In this document: piece after piece, positions 1 through 9,546 of the stretch
How positions within the stretch are numbered: the stretch's first letter is position 1
Layout: every line of letters starts with the position of its first letter
Source of the DNA: Leptospira kanakyensis
GTDB taxonomy: Bacteria; Spirochaetota; Leptospiria; Leptospirales; Leptospiraceae
Direction of reading: 5' to 3'
Length of the DNA: 64,000 nucleotides
Assembly (NCBI RefSeq): GCF_004769235.1
Contig: NZ_RQFG01000005.1
Coordinates: forward strand, 682,001 to 746,000
Position numbers and translations under genes: made by a program
Notes under the pieces: model-generated
Database searches by the model: none
The model's input: the letters and a program-made list of their open reading frames with translations, nothing else
What the model was told of the DNA's origin: nothing

Positions 1-578
1 TCTGTCGAAAAAATACTCAAAGACTTGTACGTTTTGTAACAGACTTATTGGATATAGAAGCTTTAGATTCAGGAAATATTAATTTCAAATTTCGAACCTA
101 TCGTTTAGAAGAAATCCTTCAAAGTTCTGTCGATGGAATGAGAACCTTTGCCGAACAATACCATGTTTTACTAAATTATGATCAAAATTTTCCATCCACT
201 TCTGTTTTTGTAGATGAAGATAGGTTAAATCATTGTATTACAAATCTAATTTCCAATGCAGTGAAGTACACTCCCAAGTTTTCGGAAGTGTACATTACAG
301 TAGTTCCTTCAGACACTCATGCACAAATATTAATCAAAGACAATGGCCCAGGAATTGATCCGAATTTTGCTCCAAGATTATTTCATAGATTTGCACAAGG
401 AGCACCACCGAAAGATAAATTAGTTGGTGGTTCAGGACTTGGACTTTCTATCACCAAGGGTTTTGTTGAAGCGATGAAAGGAAAAATATTTTTTACTTCT
501 GATGACCAAGGGACTGTTTTTACGATTGAATTTCCAATCATAAAACCGGGAATGATTCCTTCAGGATACGACCAATGA
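1..578 (+). CDS. Sensor histidine kinase, C-terminal part (5' end outside window)
   Basis: The reading frame is open from base 3, so the gene begins before the window. What remains starts inside the second helix of a HisKA dimerisation domain (RLVRFVTDLLDIEALDSGN), so the phospho-accepting His itself is not visible. An HATPase_c domain follows, with an N box (NLISNAVKYTP), a G1 box (DNGPGI) and a G2 box (GGSGLGLSITKG). The protein ends shortly after, so no receiver is fused. Its stop overlaps the start of the next gene by 4 bases (ATGA), which suggests translational coupling. The single-domain response regulator downstream is therefore the likely phosphotransfer partner. The sensed signal cannot be inferred. 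A TTG inside the visible part could be mistaken for the start, but the HisKA helix upstream of it argues against that. Confidence 0.9.
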   Translation, partial: CRKNTQRLVRFVTDLLDIEALDSGNINFKFRTYRLEEILQSSVDGMRTFAEQYHVLLNYDQNFPSTSVFVDEDRLNHCITNLISNAVKYTPKFSEVYITVVPSDTHAQILIKDNGPGIDPNFAPRLFHRFAQGAPPKDKLVGGSGLGLSITKGFVEAMKGKIFFTSDDQGTVFTIEFPIIKPGMIPSGYDQ

Positions 579-970
579 CAGAATCCACCTTAAATCACGT
601 GTTAATTGTTGAGGATGAAGAAGATATTGTGGAGATCCTTCGCATTGCACTGGAGTTTAATTCGAATTATCAGGTGAGTTTTGCAAAAACAGGGCCAGAA
701 GGTTTACAAAAAGCTATCATTCTTCAACCCGACTTAATCTTGTTAGATGTTCTGATGCCAGGTATGAATGGAATGGAACTCATCGAAGAATTAAAAATTT
801 TTCCAGAAACTAAAGAGATTCCTGTTGCTTTTATCACATCGAGGGTTTTAAAAAATGAAATTTTGGAATACCAAAAAAGAGGGGGCATTGGTGTGATTGA
901 AAAACCCTTTGCCCCTCTTGAAATTGCTGATAAAATTCAAACCCTTTGGGAAGATTGGAAAAAAAACTAA
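575..970 (+). CDS. Single-domain response regulator (REC only)
   Basis: This 131-residue protein consists of one receiver domain. The acidic pocket lies at D14/E15, the phospho-acceptor is D58 (LLDVLMPGMNG), the switch Thr is T88 and the conserved Lys is K110 (EKPFAP). No output domain follows, so it probably acts by protein contact or in a phosphorelay, like CheY or Spo0F-type regulators. It overlaps the upstream histidine kinase gene by 4 bases and was almost certainly co-transcribed and co-translated with it. The following gene lies on the other strand and ends 17 bases away. The domain call is very safe; the biological role is unknown. Confidence 0.93.
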   Translation: MTESTLNHVLIVEDEEDIVEILRIALEFNSNYQVSFAKTGPEGLQKAIILQPDLILLDVLMPGMNGMELIEELKIFPETKEIPVAFITSRVLKNEILEYQKRGGIGVIEKPFAPLEIADKIQTLWEDWKKN

Positions 971-987
971 GACTTTAATCTTATCTA

Positions 988-1989
988 TTAAACGTCTTTA
1001 AACCCAGTCAAAATTTCGTCTTGTCTTCCCATAAGGCGCACTGACAAACGCGGGCCCACTTCACAAACAATACGAGAAGCTACATAGTTTCCCCAACGAG
1101 CTGACTTTTGTGCGGAATATCCTTGGGTCAGTCCGTATAATACTCCCGCAGCAAAAGCATCCCCTGCACCCGTTGTATCAATTGGTTTTACTGGAAAACC
1201 GGGAACGAGTGTGATCTTTCCGTTTTCAGAAACATAAGCTCCCTCTTTTCCCGCAGTCATAAATACTAAAGGACAAAGTTTAGAAATAAACTCGACAGCT
1301 TCTTCCGCAGTTTTTGCTCCACTCAGGGCTAATCCTTCTTCAGAATTACAAAAAACCACATCAACATATTCTTTTGTTAGATGGATGAATTCATCTCTAG
1401 AACGATTCACACAAAAAGGATCACTATAAGTAAAAGAAACTTTTACATTGTTTTCCTTTGCAACTTTCATAGAAAGTTCGCTTGCTTTTTTTGTAGAATC
1501 TCCATCCCACAAATAACCTTCTACATATACAAATTTACTTTTTTTAAGATTTTCTACATCTATATCATCCGGGCCAAGTGAAGTAGAAATGGCAAGATTG
1601 GTTAACATGGTTCTTTCAGCATCTGGAGTTGTCAAAACAACACAAGTTCCCGTATGGCCATTTTTATCAGGAGTGGTTTCAAAAAGTACACCTGCATCTT
1701 CCATATCTTTTTTATAAAATTCGCCGTAAGTATCATGGGTAACTTTACCCGTATAACAACATGTTCCACCTGAGTTTGCAATGGCAATCATGGTGTTGGC
1801 AGCACTGCCACCAGAGCGAAGTTCTTTTTTTTCATCATGAAGGTCTGCAAGAATCTGCCCTTGTCTGGATTCGTCTACAAGAGTCATCACACCTTTGGTG
1901 ATATTTTGTTTTTGTAAAAAATTGGGATCAATAAAGGCAATGATATCTACCAGGGCGTTCCCCACGCCGAATACGTCGTAATGCTTCAT
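988..1989 (-). CDS. PfkB-family carbohydrate/nucleoside kinase (adenosine kinase-like)
   Basis: A ribokinase/PfkB-fold kinase of 333 residues counted from the chosen start. The N-terminus (MKHYDVFGVGNALVDIIA) has the first PfkB signature and the C-terminal part has the anion-hole and catalytic-base motif DTTGAGDAFAAG. The glycine-rich segment LRSGGSAANT is typical of the family. Its resemblance is greatest to adenosine kinase and related sugar kinases, but the substrate cannot be fixed from sequence alone. The frame is open 28 codons further upstream, but that extension has no family similarity and would overlap the divergent receptor gene, so the ATG at 1989 is preferred. It is transcribed away from the TonB receptor with about 80 bases between the two starts, so both promoters must lie there. 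Confidence 0.88.
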   Translation of the reverse strand: MKHYDVFGVGNALVDIIAFIDPNFLQKQNITKGVMTLVDESRQGQILADLHDEKKELRSGGSAANTMIAIANSGGTCCYTGKVTHDTYGEFYKKDMEDAGVLFETTPDKNGHTGTCVVLTTPDAERTMLTNLAISTSLGPDDIDVENLKKSKFVYVEGYLWDGDSTKKASELSMKVAKENNVKVSFTYSDPFCVNRSRDEFIHLTKEYVDVVFCNSEEGLALSGAKTAEEAVEFISKLCPLVFMTAGKEGAYVSENGKITLVPGFPVKPIDTTGAGDAFAAGVLYGLTQGYSAQKSARWGNYVASRIVCEVGPRLSVRLMGRQDEILTGFKDV

Positions 1990-2071
1990 GGGGACAATGC
2001 TTTTTTCCTTTAGGGAATTGACACTCAATTTTCCTGTTCCAGGTTGGCAAGTACCGAGAAAATACGGCTCC

Positions 2072-4141
2072 ATGGTTTCCTATTTCCGATTATCAATTTT
2101 ACTTTTTTTAAGTTTCTCATCCCTTACGTTACTTGCTCAAAACAAAGAAACAAAAGAAGTTGAGATTAGAGCCAATGTAGAAAACCAGTCAAAAAATTCC
2201 AATTTTTCCAAGAACCCAACAGGGTTTCAAAAAGAAATCGACTTAACATCAACAAACACTCGATATACGAGTTTGCCCGATGTATTAAACCGAGAAGCAG
2301 GAGTTCGGGTTCGGCAATATGGTGGACTTGGTTCTTACTCCACTCTTTCTTTACGGGGAACCAATCCCAACCAAACTAAAATCTATTGGAATGGTGTTCC
2401 TATCAATAATTCCATGGGAGGGGAAATCAATTTAGCCGACCTACCATTTGATAATTTAGAAAAAATTGAAATTTATAAATCAGGGACTCCTGCTGGATTT
2501 TCAGGTTCTGCGATTGGAGGTTCTATCAATCTAATTTCAAAATCAAAAATTGATAAACCGATTACACGAATCAATTTGATGGGAGGAAGTTTTAAAACGG
2601 CGAAAGCCAGTGTTACTCATATGGATCAATTTGCCGGTGGTTCTTATTTTGTGCAGGCCCTCCAAGAAACTTCAGACCAAAACTTTAGTTATCTCAATAA
2701 CAAAGGAACTGTATTATTTAATACTTATGATGATATTATTGACACACGTAGGAATGCTCAATTTAGAAAAACAGGATTTACCGGAAATATTTCCATTGAA
2801 TATGGAAAAACAAAAATCAATTTTTTGAATGATTACATTCACAGAAAACAAGGATTACCTGGGCCAGGAAATAGACAAACTGTTGCCGTAGAAAGAGTAT
2901 TTAGTAAACTCTCTTCGGCAATCACAACAGAAACAAATGAATTTCTTTTACAAAACCTAACTCTTGAAACAAAGACTTACGGCAATTTTTCAAAGGATGA
3001 TTTTTTCGATCCTAAATCTGAATTTAGTTATGGAACTCCCAACTCATATACAAAAACAAACCAATATGGATTTCAACTCACACCCACATTATATTTATTA
3101 GAATACAACCAAGTGCTCCGAACCTCTTTCCAAACGGAGCAAGAATTTTTCACTCGGTACGAAAAAAGATACAATCACGAAACAGAAAGGAAAGAACCGA
3201 AAAAACGTAGAGATACTTTAAGTGCTACATTTCAAGACGAAATCAGACTTTTTTCCAACCGACTTTTTTTAGTACCTCAAGTACGTTTTGAACGGTTCAC
3301 CGACAGATTTGGAAAAGATGAGACAAGTGTCCGTAACCAACTTTTAGATCCACTCACTGATGTTTTTTATGTCAAACAAGCATTCACCAATCCAAGTTTT
3401 GGAATTAAAATCGTTTGGATTAAAAAAGAAAGTTTAGAATTTGGAACACTGGCAAATATTAGTAAAGACTTCAGAATTCCCACCTTCTTAGAGTTATTTG
3501 GTGAACGTGGAAGTATCGTTGGGAACACTAAATTAAAACCAGAACAAAGCCGAAACGGTGATTTTGGATTTTATCTCCATTCAAAACCAAACAACAATTG
3601 GAAAATACAATCTGATATTTCCATTTTCCAAAAAAGAATTTATGATATGATTTTGTTTTTGCCAAATTCACAATTTACTTTGAGGCCTGAAAACGTAGAC
3701 CAAGCTCTCATTCGGGGTTTAGAAACAAGTCACAACCTAATTTGGAACAAAGGGATCAAATTTAACTTCAATTATACCTACCAAGATGCAAAAAACTATT
3801 CTGAATCTCCCGCATTAAACGGAAAGTATCTCCCACTTCGATCCAAAAGTCAAGGCAGCGCCCTGCTTGCATTCTTCAAAGAATATGGAGAAATTGGACT
3901 GGAATACCAATACATAGGTGCCAATTTTAGAGACAGAACCAATGAATATCTGGGGTATTTACCCGCCAGACAGTTTTGGAACCTCTACATCCAATATATA
4001 CCTTACAAAAACTTAGAAACAGGAAACGAATTGATTTTAGGGTTTGAAGTTCGTAATCTATCAGACAAACGGGTTGAGGACTTGGTAGGATACCCACTTC
4101 CTGGCCGCAGTTACTATTTTACAGGGAGCTACCGATTCTAA
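2072..4141 (+). CDS. TonB-dependent outer-membrane receptor, BtuB/siderophore type
   Basis: The 689-residue product starts with a signal peptide (MVSYFRLSILLFLSF, cleavage after LLAQ). A plug domain follows, with the hallmark run LSLRGTNPNQTKIYWNGVPI and the plug end IGGSINLISK. The rest is a 22-strand-type barrel ending in an aromatic residue (SYYFTGSYRF), as expected for BamA-dependent insertion. The open frame extends 28 codons upstream of the signal peptide, but the ATG at 2072 directly precedes it and is preferred. Receptors of this class take up cobalamin, iron chelates or similar scarce ligands using TonB energy. The stop codon shares one base with the start of a lipoprotein gene (TAATG), so the two are translationally coupled. 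The ligand is not provable here; a cobalamin role is one possibility, raised by the downstream partner. Confidence 0.9.
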   Translation: MVSYFRLSILLFLSFSSLTLLAQNKETKEVEIRANVENQSKNSNFSKNPTGFQKEIDLTSTNTRYTSLPDVLNREAGVRVRQYGGLGSYSTLSLRGTNPNQTKIYWNGVPINNSMGGEINLADLPFDNLEKIEIYKSGTPAGFSGSAIGGSINLISKSKIDKPITRINLMGGSFKTAKASVTHMDQFAGGSYFVQALQETSDQNFSYLNNKGTVLFNTYDDIIDTRRNAQFRKTGFTGNISIEYGKTKINFLNDYIHRKQGLPGPGNRQTVAVERVFSKLSSAITTETNEFLLQNLTLETKTYGNFSKDDFFDPKSEFSYGTPNSYTKTNQYGFQLTPTLYLLEYNQVLRTSFQTEQEFFTRYEKRYNHETERKEPKKRRDTLSATFQDEIRLFSNRLFLVPQVRFERFTDRFGKDETSVRNQLLDPLTDVFYVKQAFTNPSFGIKIVWIKKESLEFGTLANISKDFRIPTFLELFGERGSIVGNTKLKPEQSRNGDFGFYLHSKPNNNWKIQSDISIFQKRIYDMILFLPNSQFTLRPENVDQALIRGLETSHNLIWNKGIKFNFNYTYQDAKNYSESPALNGKYLPLRSKSQGSALLAFFKEYGEIGLEYQYIGANFRDRTNEYLGYLPARQFWNLYIQYIPYKNLETGNELILGFEVRNLSDKRVEDLVGYPLPGRSYYFTGSYRF

Positions 4142-5421
4142 TGGCCATCACTGATAGCTTTCATGCTAAATACAACCTCCGACGCGAGATATACGCATTA
4201 CGAGTATTCACCGCACGATATCTGAACTACAAATACAACCTCCGACGCGGGATATACGCATTACGTATATTTCCCATCCTTTTCATTCATTTCCATTGTG
4301 CTCAATTGGAAATTGAAAAACCCAATTTCTTTCAGTTTCTTTTTTTATCGGCTTCTCCCACTTCTGTGGGTGTAGTTACATCTGACTTTGCTAGTGGAGG
4401 AAGGTTTAAAACATTCGAACCAAACTCGTTTACTACGTTTCCCACATCCATCCCCATCCATTCAGATGCCGTTGGTCGATATACAAACGATAGAGTTTTT
4501 ATAGTCAATCGATTGAATCGTGATAGTATCCAAGTTTTGAACCCTCAGCTCGGATTTATCACCGAACAAGAGTTTAGTGTTGGACAAGGTAAAAATCCAC
4601 AGGACATTTCTGTTTGGAACGACAAATACTTTATCAGTTTGTATAATTCTGATGAATTGGTTATTTATTCGAGATCTAATGGAACAAAGATAGGGGGTGT
4701 TTCTTTTACTTCACTTCGAGAAACTTTTTCTACCTCAGGAATTCCAGATAGTTCTGTTGAATCTTCCTATATGCTTCAAGATGGTCCAAGTTTATTCGTA
4801 TTGTTACAAAGATTGGATCGTAATGATGTATCAGGTTATTTGCCACCTAACTCGGATTCATATCTTGTAGAAATTGATATGGATCTAAATTCGATCAAAG
4901 CTGTCTACACTCTACCTTACAGAAATCCAAGTTCCAAAATCCAAAAAATTAATTTGTTCGGTGAACCTCATTTGGTAATTTCTTGTGTTGGACGTGTTGG
5001 TTTTATTTCTCAAATTGATGCGGGGATCATAGCGTTTCGTTTGAGCACTCGCCAATTTCATCCCAATCGTCTATTTGCAGAAGAAACCGCAGGCGGTGAT
5101 ATCCTCGCCTTCCAAATTAAAAATGACGAATTGGGCTTTGCAGCTGTTCTTGATTCTGGATTTACAAAAACTGTCCAGGCCTTTCGACCAAGAACCGGCG
5201 AACGAATTGGAACCCTTTTGCAAATACCAGGAAATGTTGGCATTAGCCTTTCCGGTTTATTACTTACAAATGAAGGAAAACTTCTCGTTGGCTCTACCGA
5301 TTTCAATCGACCGGGAATCTATGTATACGACTCCAATTTGGGAAATATACTTTTGAATCCCGTACCAAGTTCCGTAGAACTAACACCTTTCGATATCTTC
5401 CAGTTGCAAAATCTTCAATAA
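4141..5421 (+). CDS. Lipoprotein with beta-propeller-like repeats, partner of the TonB receptor
   Basis: A 426-residue protein whose start overlaps the receptor stop by one base. The first 42 residues are unusual: two in-frame 21-residue repeats rich in Arg and Tyr. A short hydrophobic stretch and a candidate lipobox follow (IFPILFIHFHC, Cys53). The mature part shows spaced segments of the style GKNPQDISVWNDKYFISLY and NRDSIQVLNPQLGF, which recall YVTN/YncE-type beta-propeller blades. This class includes surface proteins that assist TonB receptors, such as the Bacteroides vitamin B12 binder BtuG. That link is inference from fold style and gene context. No enzymatic motif is visible. Because of the coupling it should be produced with the receptor. 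Secretion and surface exposure are likely but unproven, and the long charged n-region before the lipobox is odd. Confidence 0.75.
   Translation: MAITDSFHAKYNLRREIYALRVFTARYLNYKYNLRRGIYALRIFPILFIHFHCAQLEIEKPNFFQFLFLSASPTSVGVVTSDFASGGRFKTFEPNSFTTFPTSIPIHSDAVGRYTNDRVFIVNRLNRDSIQVLNPQLGFITEQEFSVGQGKNPQDISVWNDKYFISLYNSDELVIYSRSNGTKIGGVSFTSLRETFSTSGIPDSSVESSYMLQDGPSLFVLLQRLDRNDVSGYLPPNSDSYLVEIDMDLNSIKAVYTLPYRNPSSKIQKINLFGEPHLVISCVGRVGFISQIDAGIIAFRLSTRQFHPNRLFAEETAGGDILAFQIKNDELGFAAVLDSGFTKTVQAFRPRTGERIGTLLQIPGNVGISLSGLLLTNEGKLLVGSTDFNRPGIYVYDSNLGNILLNPVPSSVELTPFDIFQLQNLQ
4168..4265 (+). repeat. In-frame tandem DNA repeat inside the lipoprotein N-terminus
   Basis: Two 35-base copies at 4168-4202 and 4231-4265 differ at a single base and have a 63-base period, so the reading frame is kept. 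They encode KYNLRREIYALR and KYNLRRGIYALR. Similarity continues weakly for about ten bases beyond each copy. The repeats lie between the start codon and the signal peptide, where coding constraint should be low. Confidence 0.9.
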
Positions 5422-5456
5422 ATCTCAAAGTGGAAAAAGACAGGGGAATCTAATCT

Positions 5457-7109
5457 ATGTTAACTCTAAAAAAACAGCCAAAGGGCCCGTTGGCCAAACA
5501 AGTTTTACTCATCATCTTAGATGGAGTTGGGTTTACAGAAAAAGGATACGAAAACGGAAACGCCGTTGCTAAAGCTGAAATGCCTGTATTAAAAGGGCTT
5601 TGGAAAACACAACCTACAGTTCTATTAAAAGCACATGGAACCGCTGTCGGAATGCCCAGTGATGAAGATATGGGCAACTCTGAAGTCGGCCATAATGTTT
5701 TAGGTTCGGGAAGAATTTTTGATCAAGGTGCCAAATTAGTATCTCAATCCATTGAGAATGGAAGTTTGTTTACTGGACCTATTTGGAAAAAAACTGTTTC
5801 CAATTGTAAATCAAATCAATCCACTTTTCATTTCCTCGGATTGTTTTCCGATGGAAATGTTCATAGCCATATCGACCATTTAAAAGCACTTATCGATCAT
5901 GCAATTAAGGAAGATATTAAAAAAATCCGTCTCCATATTTTGTTAGATGGAAGAGATGTTCCCGAAAAATCTGCGTTAGACTATTTAAACCCTTTTGAAG
6001 AATACTTAGATTCCTATAGAAAAAAAGGAATCGATATTTTGATTGCCTCTGGTGGCGGTAGAATGGAACTCACAATGGATCGTTATGATGCTGATTGGTC
6101 TATGGTGGAAAAAGGCTGGAATCATCATGTTGAAGGAGAAGGTCGCGTTTTTTCTACTGCAAAAGAAGCCATCGAAACTTTTCGAACAGAAAACCCATCT
6201 GTCATAGACCAATACCTTCCAGGATTTGTGATTGGTGATTCCAATGGAAAACCTGTTGGTAAAGTAGAAGATGGCGACTCCGTTGTGTTTTTTAATTTTC
6301 GCGGTGATCGTGCCATTGAAATCTCTAGGGCATTTACAGAAGAATCTTTAACAAACTTCAATCGTAAACGTTTTCCAAAAATTGAATTTGCAGGAATGAT
6401 GCAGTACGATGGAGATTTATTTATCCCCAAACAATACTTAGTTGCTCCTCCAGCGATTGATCGCACTATGGGCGAATATTTTGCCAATGTTGGGATCGCC
6501 CAATATGCTCTCTCGGAAACTCAAAAGTATGGCCACGTCACATTTTTTTGGAATGGAAATAGATCAGGATACTTCAACCAAACTTTAGAGACCTACGAAG
6601 AGGTAAAATCCGACATCATTCCTTTTGACCAGAAACCAGAAATGAAAGCAAAAGAAATCACTGATAATCTTGTGCTTGCCCTCACTTCCCACAAATTTCC
6701 TTTTTTAAGAGTTAATTATGCAAACGGTGATATGGTAGGTCATACCGGGAATATGGATGCGACTGTTCGAAGTTTAGAATATCTTGATCTTTGTTTGGAT
6801 CGTATCAAAAAAATCTGCGATGAAACTGACACTGTTTTATGTATCACCGCTGACCATGGAAATGCAGATGAAATGTATCAACTTTCCAAAAAAGGTACTG
6901 CTGAAATTTCAAAAGAAGGGAAACCGGTTCCGAAAACGAGCCACACACTCAATCCCGTACAATTTGTACTTTATGACCCTTCTGGAAAAATCCAACTCAA
7001 CCAAAACATTAAAGAAAAAGGTCTCGCCAATGTTGCAGCAACGATGATGGATCTTTTAGGATTTGAAGCACCAGAAGGATACCATCCAAGTCTAATTTCC
7101 AGAGACTAA
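5457..7109 (+). CDS. gpmI: 2,3-bisphosphoglycerate-independent phosphoglycerate mutase
   Basis: The 550-residue enzyme interconverts 3- and 2-phosphoglycerate in glycolysis and gluconeogenesis using two Mn ions and a phosphoserine intermediate. D22 sits in the first metal motif (ILDGVGF) and the catalytic Ser75 lies in [18 protein letters not shown], the [11 protein letters not shown] segment, the NFRGDRAIE segment and the late metal motif [10 protein letters not shown] are all present and in family order. Length is normal for the GpmI family. It starts 35 bases after the lipoprotein stop and the next gene starts 7 bases after its own stop, so it probably belongs to the same transcript, although its role is unrelated to uptake. 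No defects are seen. Confidence 0.96.
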   Translation: MLTLKKQPKGPLAKQVLLIILDGVGFTEKGYENGNAVAKAEMPVLKGLWKTQPTVLLKAHGTAVGMPSDEDMGNSEVGHNVLGSGRIFDQGAKLVSQSIENGSLFTGPIWKKTVSNCKSNQSTFHFLGLFSDGNVHSHIDHLKALIDHAIKEDIKKIRLHILLDGRDVPEKSALDYLNPFEEYLDSYRKKGIDILIASGGGRMELTMDRYDADWSMVEKGWNHHVEGEGRVFSTAKEAIETFRTENPSVIDQYLPGFVIGDSNGKPVGKVEDGDSVVFFNFRGDRAIEISRAFTEESLTNFNRKRFPKIEFAGMMQYDGDLFIPKQYLVAPPAIDRTMGEYFANVGIAQYALSETQKYGHVTFFWNGNRSGYFNQTLETYEEVKSDIIPFDQKPEMKAKEITDNLVLALTSHKFPFLRVNYANGDMVGHTGNMDATVRSLEYLDLCLDRIKKICDETDTVLCITADHGNADEMYQLSKKGTAEISKEGKPVPKTSHTLNPVQFVLYDPSGKIQLNQNIKEKGLANVAATMMDLLGFEAPEGYHPSLISRD

Positions 7110-7116
7110 TTTAAAG

Positions 7117-9165
7117 ATGCACTTTCGGATTCTCATCTTTTTTCTTTTCAGTTTATTTTTTACCAACTGTGGAGAATCCGAAATTGGCTCTTTTTCAGAA
7201 GAAACCAAAGAAAAAATTCGAAAGAGAATCAAACAAGAAGGATTTCAAGGTGTAGTCCTCATTTCCCAAGATGACAATATCCTGTTCAGAGAATCCATTT
7301 ATCCTGGCAAAAAAAGAAAAAATTCACAACTATACAAAAAACATAATTTTCCGTTAGGTGAATCAACAAAAACTTTCACTTCCTTTGTCATTCATATGTT
7401 GGAAGAAGAAAAAAAAATTTCTTTAGCTGACCCTGTCTCTAAACATCTCAAATGGTTTCCTTATCCTAAAATAACGATTGGGCATTTATTACATCACACA
7501 TCTGGTTTACCAAAAATTATAGAATTTCTCCCGAATTTTGATTCAGAAAAAAATCACTTAAAACGAGAGGATGTTAAAAGGATATTTTTAGAATCTAAGT
7601 TAAAACCAGCCTTTCCAGCAGGTGAGTATTGGAAATATAGTCGTCTTGATTATCTTTTTTTATCTTATATCATCGAAAAGGTTTCTGGATCAACCTACTC
7701 CAAATTTTTAAAAGAAAAAGTTTTTGATCCACTCGAGTTCCAAAATACAAACGTTGATTCCAATGAAGCGTTAATAGGAAATAGTGGAATATACTCGACA
7801 CCAGAAGATTTATCTCTATTTAGTTTGGAATTAAAAAAACCAAAATTAATCTCAAAAACATCCAGAGACAATTTACTCAAAAAAACTGTTTTATCGGATT
7901 CAATATCTGAAGATCCAATTGCTTTTGGTGAAGGTGTTTTTGTTGGAGATTATTTTTATTGGACTTATGGTAAAGAAAAGGGAATTTCAAACTTTATCTA
8001 CCATGACTTAAAAAGTAGAATTTTTATCACTATTGTAAGTCCCTATGGAAATAGCAAAGGTGATTTATCTTCAATAAAATCAATCTTAACCGAAATCATT
8101 TTTGATGCTAAAAAATTAAATCTTAGAAAAAGAACCAATCTTCCTAACGAAATATATATAGAAGACTTAATGAAAGAGGAAAAAGTTCCTTCACTTGGGA
8201 TAGCCGTTTTTCGAAACCAGGGATTGAGTTGGAAAAAAATGTATGGGACAAAAACACAACATACACTTTTTCGGGCTGGTTCATTGTCCAAAACGATGAC
8301 AGCAACCGCAACACTTCGATTAGTTGAATCTGGCCAACTTGATTTATATTCGAATTGGATTGGGAAACTAAAACAGTACAAAGTGTCCGTTCCCAAAGGA
8401 AAAAGACGATCACTTGTAAATCTTGATTTGTTATTATCTCACACAAGTGGACTCACTGAAAAAGGAAACTGGGATGATCCGATCAATTCAGGAAAAAAAC
8501 ATTTACGAGAGTTAAAGGATACAAATACCACAAAAGGAAATGGTTTGAAATTGTATTATAAACCGGGAAGTAAATCTCGTTACTCCGGTGGTGGGTATAG
8601 CATTGTACAAGAGATCTTAGCCGAACGAACCGGAAAATCATTTCAAAACCTAATGTCCGAAGTTGTTTTTCAACCTTTACAAATGACAAGAAGTACATTT
8701 AGACAGAATCTAACAGCAGAAGACGATCGTTGTGATGGTTACGATGAACAGGGAAAATTACTCCCACAAAAATCCTTTGTCACTCCTGAACTTTCTTCCG
8801 GTGGGCTTTGGACAACTCCGGAAGAAGTGGGATTATTATTCTATGAAGTAGCAAAAGCAAAACAAGGAAAATCAAACTTTTTATCCAAAGACTCTGCCGA
8901 GTATCTGCTCTCTCCTAAAATGAGTGCCGCAAACCTCACCGTTCATGCCCTTGTCGCCCATGGATTTTTCTTAAACCGCACTGGCAAAACTGAATATTTC
9001 TTTCATGGAGGGCATACAAAGGGACATAAGTCGCTTGCCCTTTTCAACACAGAAAAAGGATATGGAGTGGTCATTATGACTAATTCGGAAAATGGTTCTA
9101 AATTAATTTGGCGAATCCTCAGATCCATCTCAGTGGAAGAAAAATGGGATAAGTTCGTCAATTAA
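7117..9165 (+). CDS. Lipoprotein with two serine beta-lactamase/PBP-fold domains, the first degenerate
   Basis: A 682-residue lipoprotein (lipobox FFTNC, Cys18) with two class-C beta-lactamase-like domains in tandem. The second domain, from about residue 355, is complete: S389-x-x-K392 (GSLSK), HTSGL, Y489-S-G and H630-G-G. It should be a serine hydrolase, for example an esterase, D-Ala-D-Ala peptidase or beta-lactamase-related enzyme. The first domain (about 40-335) keeps the fold marks HHTSGLP and the Lys85 of the motif. However, the nucleophile position reads E82-S-T-K85, the Tyr motif reads YSR instead of YSN, and no clear HGG motif is seen. It is therefore probably non-catalytic and may bind substrate or regulate. 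It starts 7 bases after gpmI. The substrate is unknown; peptidoglycan or a short-chain ester are plausible. Confidence 0.87.
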   Translation: MHFRILIFFLFSLFFTNCGESEIGSFSEETKEKIRKRIKQEGFQGVVLISQDDNILFRESIYPGKKRKNSQLYKKHNFPLGESTKTFTSFVIHMLEEEKKISLADPVSKHLKWFPYPKITIGHLLHHTSGLPKIIEFLPNFDSEKNHLKREDVKRIFLESKLKPAFPAGEYWKYSRLDYLFLSYIIEKVSGSTYSKFLKEKVFDPLEFQNTNVDSNEALIGNSGIYSTPEDLSLFSLELKKPKLISKTSRDNLLKKTVLSDSISEDPIAFGEGVFVGDYFYWTYGKEKGISNFIYHDLKSRIFITIVSPYGNSKGDLSSIKSILTEIIFDAKKLNLRKRTNLPNEIYIEDLMKEEKVPSLGIAVFRNQGLSWKKMYGTKTQHTLFRAGSLSKTMTATATLRLVESGQLDLYSNWIGKLKQYKVSVPKGKRRSLVNLDLLLSHTSGLTEKGNWDDPINSGKKHLRELKDTNTTKGNGLKLYYKPGSKSRYSGGGYSIVQEILAERTGKSFQNLMSEVVFQPLQMTRSTFRQNLTAEDDRCDGYDEQGKLLPQKSFVTPELSSGGLWTTPEEVGLLFYEVAKAKQGKSNFLSKDSAEYLLSPKMSAANLTVHALVAHGFFLNRTGKTEYFFHGGHTKGHKSLALFNTEKGYGVVIMTNSENGSKLIWRILRSISVEEKWDKFVN

Positions 9166-9209
9166 TCTATTGACCAAATCCGAAAATTGGCTATTCTCAA
9201 AGCGGTTCA

Positions 9210-9545
9210 ATGGAATATACAGAATCTAAATTCGACGGCATTGTTGTTCTGAAATTATTCGGCAACTTAGATATGTTAAATGCCGGTATACTCAAAGAAC
9301 GAATTAAAGAATCTTCATCCCAAGAAGAACACCGGTTTATCTTTGATTTAGAGGGAGTCAGCTTTATTGACTCTTCCGGATTTGGACTCATCATGTCACT
9401 TAACGACAAATTGACAGAGTTAGGTGGTGGTTTGCGAATTGTTAATGTTTCAAAAACAATTCGCCAGATTTTTCGAATTTCTAAAATCTCTTCAGTCATT
9501 CAAATTTTTGAAAGCACAGAAGAAGCAATCAATTCATTCAAATAA
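9210..9545 (+). CDS. STAS-domain anti-sigma factor antagonist
   Basis: A 111-residue protein made of one STAS domain of the SpoIIAA/RsbV type. The switch site is in FIDSSGFGLI (Ser55/Ser56), where partner kinases phosphorylate and SpoIIE-type phosphatases dephosphorylate. Unphosphorylated protein normally captures an anti-sigma factor or another regulator. Its stop lies one base from the stop of a SpoIIE-family phosphatase gene on the opposite strand, which makes that enzyme a natural candidate for the activating phosphatase. No RsbW/SpoIIAB-type kinase and no alternative sigma factor is seen anywhere in the window. The start at 9210 follows a purine-poor leader, but the N-terminus MEYTESKFDGIVVLKLFGNLD matches the family. 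Confidence 0.92.
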   Translation: MEYTESKFDGIVVLKLFGNLDMLNAGILKERIKESSSQEEHRFIFDLEGVSFIDSSGFGLIMSLNDKLTELGGGLRIVNVSKTIRQIFRISKISSVIQIFESTEEAINSFK

Positions 9546-9546
9546 A

